A stretch of 64,000 nt of DNA from Oceanimonas sp. GK1. GTDB taxonomy: Bacteria; Pseudomonadota; Gammaproteobacteria; Enterobacterales; Aeromonadaceae. The stretch spans positions 492,501 to 556,500 of the forward strand of contig NC_016745.1 in the NCBI RefSeq assembly GCF_000243075.1, read 5' to 3'. The position numbers and the translations under genes were made by a program. Each line of letters begins with the position of its first letter. Positions within the stretch are counted from its first letter, which is position 1. The notes beneath the pieces are model-generated. The model saw only the letters and a program-made list of their open reading frames with translations. It made no database searches and was not told the origin of the DNA. Below, in pieces: positions 63,189 through 64,000 of the stretch.

Positions 63189-64000
63189 ATGAAACTCGCC
63201 AGCTCTTGTGGTGCAATTTTTGCTGCCTGCGCTATTTTTGTAGCACCTATTTCAGCGGCTAAAGAAGTAATTTGGAAGGTCCCAACATCTGTCCCTGAAG
63301 GATCTTTTTTCTACAATAACTTCCTGCAACGTTTCAGTGAGCATCTAAAAGTATATACAGAAGGGGAATTAAAGTTGAGAACCTTCGGTGCCGGTGTTGT
63401 GGTACCGGCATTTCAGGTATATGAAGCGGTTCAGGATGGTATTGTAGAAGCAGGACATTCAACCCCGTCTTATCTGGTCAACCAGGATCCGGCCAATGCC
63501 ATTTTCGCCGGTTTTCCGGGCGGCATGTCGCCCGAGGCCACCATTACCTGGCTGTATGAGGGGAGCGGGTTGGAAAGCCTGCAGCAGTACCGGCAGGAAA
63601 CCATGGGCCTGCATACCATGGTAGTTGGGCTGGGTACATCGGAAATACTGGCGCATGCCAATAAACCGATTAACAGCATCGCCGATTTTGAAAATCTCAA
63701 ATACCGGACCTCCGGCGCCTGGGCCGGGGTATTGAAGAACTACCTGAAGGGGGTGCCCACGGTCGTGCCTCCCGGAGAGATTTATACGCTGCTGCAACGC
63801 AAGGGGGTCGATGCGGTGGAATGGGCGACCCCGGGTTCAAATATCATGGAGGGATTCCATGAGGTTGCGCCCTACATCATCACTCCGGGCATTCATCAGC
63901 CGACCTTTGTATGGGAGTTCTTTGTCAAACAGGAAACCTGGGATGCCCTGTCTCCCGAGCTGCAGGGGCGCATCGAAGATGCTGCCCGCCTGACCACCCT
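63189..64000 (+). CDS. TRAP transporter substrate-binding protein, DctP family (partial)
   Basis: The first 270 codons of a periplasmic solute receptor, running off the right edge. The signal peptide (residues 1-22, ending ISAA) is followed by the DctP fold: WKVPTSVPEGSFFY at the front, a long helix with LKVYTEGELKLRTFGAG, and the conserved Arg in KYRTSGAWAG that pairs with the substrate carboxylate. ATG 63189 is six bases after AAGGAG; an in-frame ATG at 63183 sits too close. It should feed a DctQM permease beyond the window; in this context the ligand may be hydroxyproline or a related acid. Confidence 0.9.
   Translation, partial: MKLASSCGAIFAACAIFVAPISAAKEVIWKVPTSVPEGSFFYNNFLQRFSEHLKVYTEGELKLRTFGAGVVVPAFQVYEAVQDGIVEAGHSTPSYLVNQDPANAIFAGFPGGMSPEATITWLYEGSGLESLQQYRQETMGLHTMVVGLGTSEILAHANKPINSIADFENLKYRTSGAWAGVLKNYLKGVPTVVPPGEIYTLLQRKGVDAVEWATPGSNIMEGFHEVAPYIITPGIHQPTFVWEFFVKQETWDALSPELQGRIEDAARLTT

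Overview
The window looks like a piece of a GC-rich gammaproteobacterial chromosome, most likely of the family Aeromonadaceae (an Oceanimonas, Oceanisphaera or Zobellella-like marine organism). I infer this from gene content and order; no search was run. Many blocks keep the gene neighbourhoods of the E. coli 84-87 minute region: an rrn operon end, srkA-dsbA, yifB next to ilvLGMEDA, hemCDXY divergent from cyaA, cyaY-lptM-(lysA)-dapF-DUF484-xerC-yigB-uvrD, rarD/recQ, and polA followed by Spot 42 RNA. The blocks are shuffled relative to E. coli, and lineage-specific genes fill the gaps.

Layout. 1-1351: 3' end of 23S rRNA, 5S, tRNA-Thr(GGT), a second 5S and a terminator. 1373-5406: cueR with its 19-bp-spacer promoter, ccoG, srkA, dsbA and a small unknown gene. 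5435-13694: yifB/comM facing away from the ilv operon, which has a leader peptide, an attenuator, and intact ilvG, M, E, D and A. 13795-15578: a urea transporter coupled to a beta-hydroxyacid dehydrogenase. 15589-15859: two branched inverted-repeat elements. 15927-19889: hemCDXY on the minus strand. 20086-29813: cyaA to uvrD. 29917-30687: a chromosomal TraT lipoprotein gene. 30800-36616: rarD, recQ, a small cytochrome c, selO, a DUF3630-like gene and yhhQ. 36649-38335: a heptamer tandem repeat, an unknown secreted protein, the RyhB small RNA with a Fur box, and elbB. 38355-42628: a GATC/DnaA-box cluster, polA, Spot 42 RNA, a TPP riboswitch and thiD. 42831-48517: a complete seven-gene Mrp Na+/H+ antiporter operon. 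48571-56583: five divergent signalling genes (two sensor kinases, a receiver protein, a receiver-HDOD protein and an HPt-receiver-diguanylate cyclase). 56660-64000: a 4-hydroxyproline catabolic cluster with an NhaC-type carrier and the start of a TRAP transporter.

How the parts fit. The ilv genes make branched-chain amino acids under attenuation control. The hem genes make uroporphyrinogen III, and cyaA makes cAMP, with a CRP site over its likely promoter. cueR and ccoG both concern copper. The final cluster should convert trans-4-hydroxy-L-proline to 2-oxoglutarate through epimerase, D-hydroxyproline dehydrogenase, a DapA-family deaminase and a semialdehyde dehydrogenase.

The most rewarding items outside the plain protein-coding annotation are the two small RNAs (RyhB and Spot 42), the ilv attenuator, the paired branched repeats at 15.6-15.9 kb, the five-gene phosphorelay/c-di-GMP module, the leader of yhhQ, and the GATC/DnaA-box cluster before polA.
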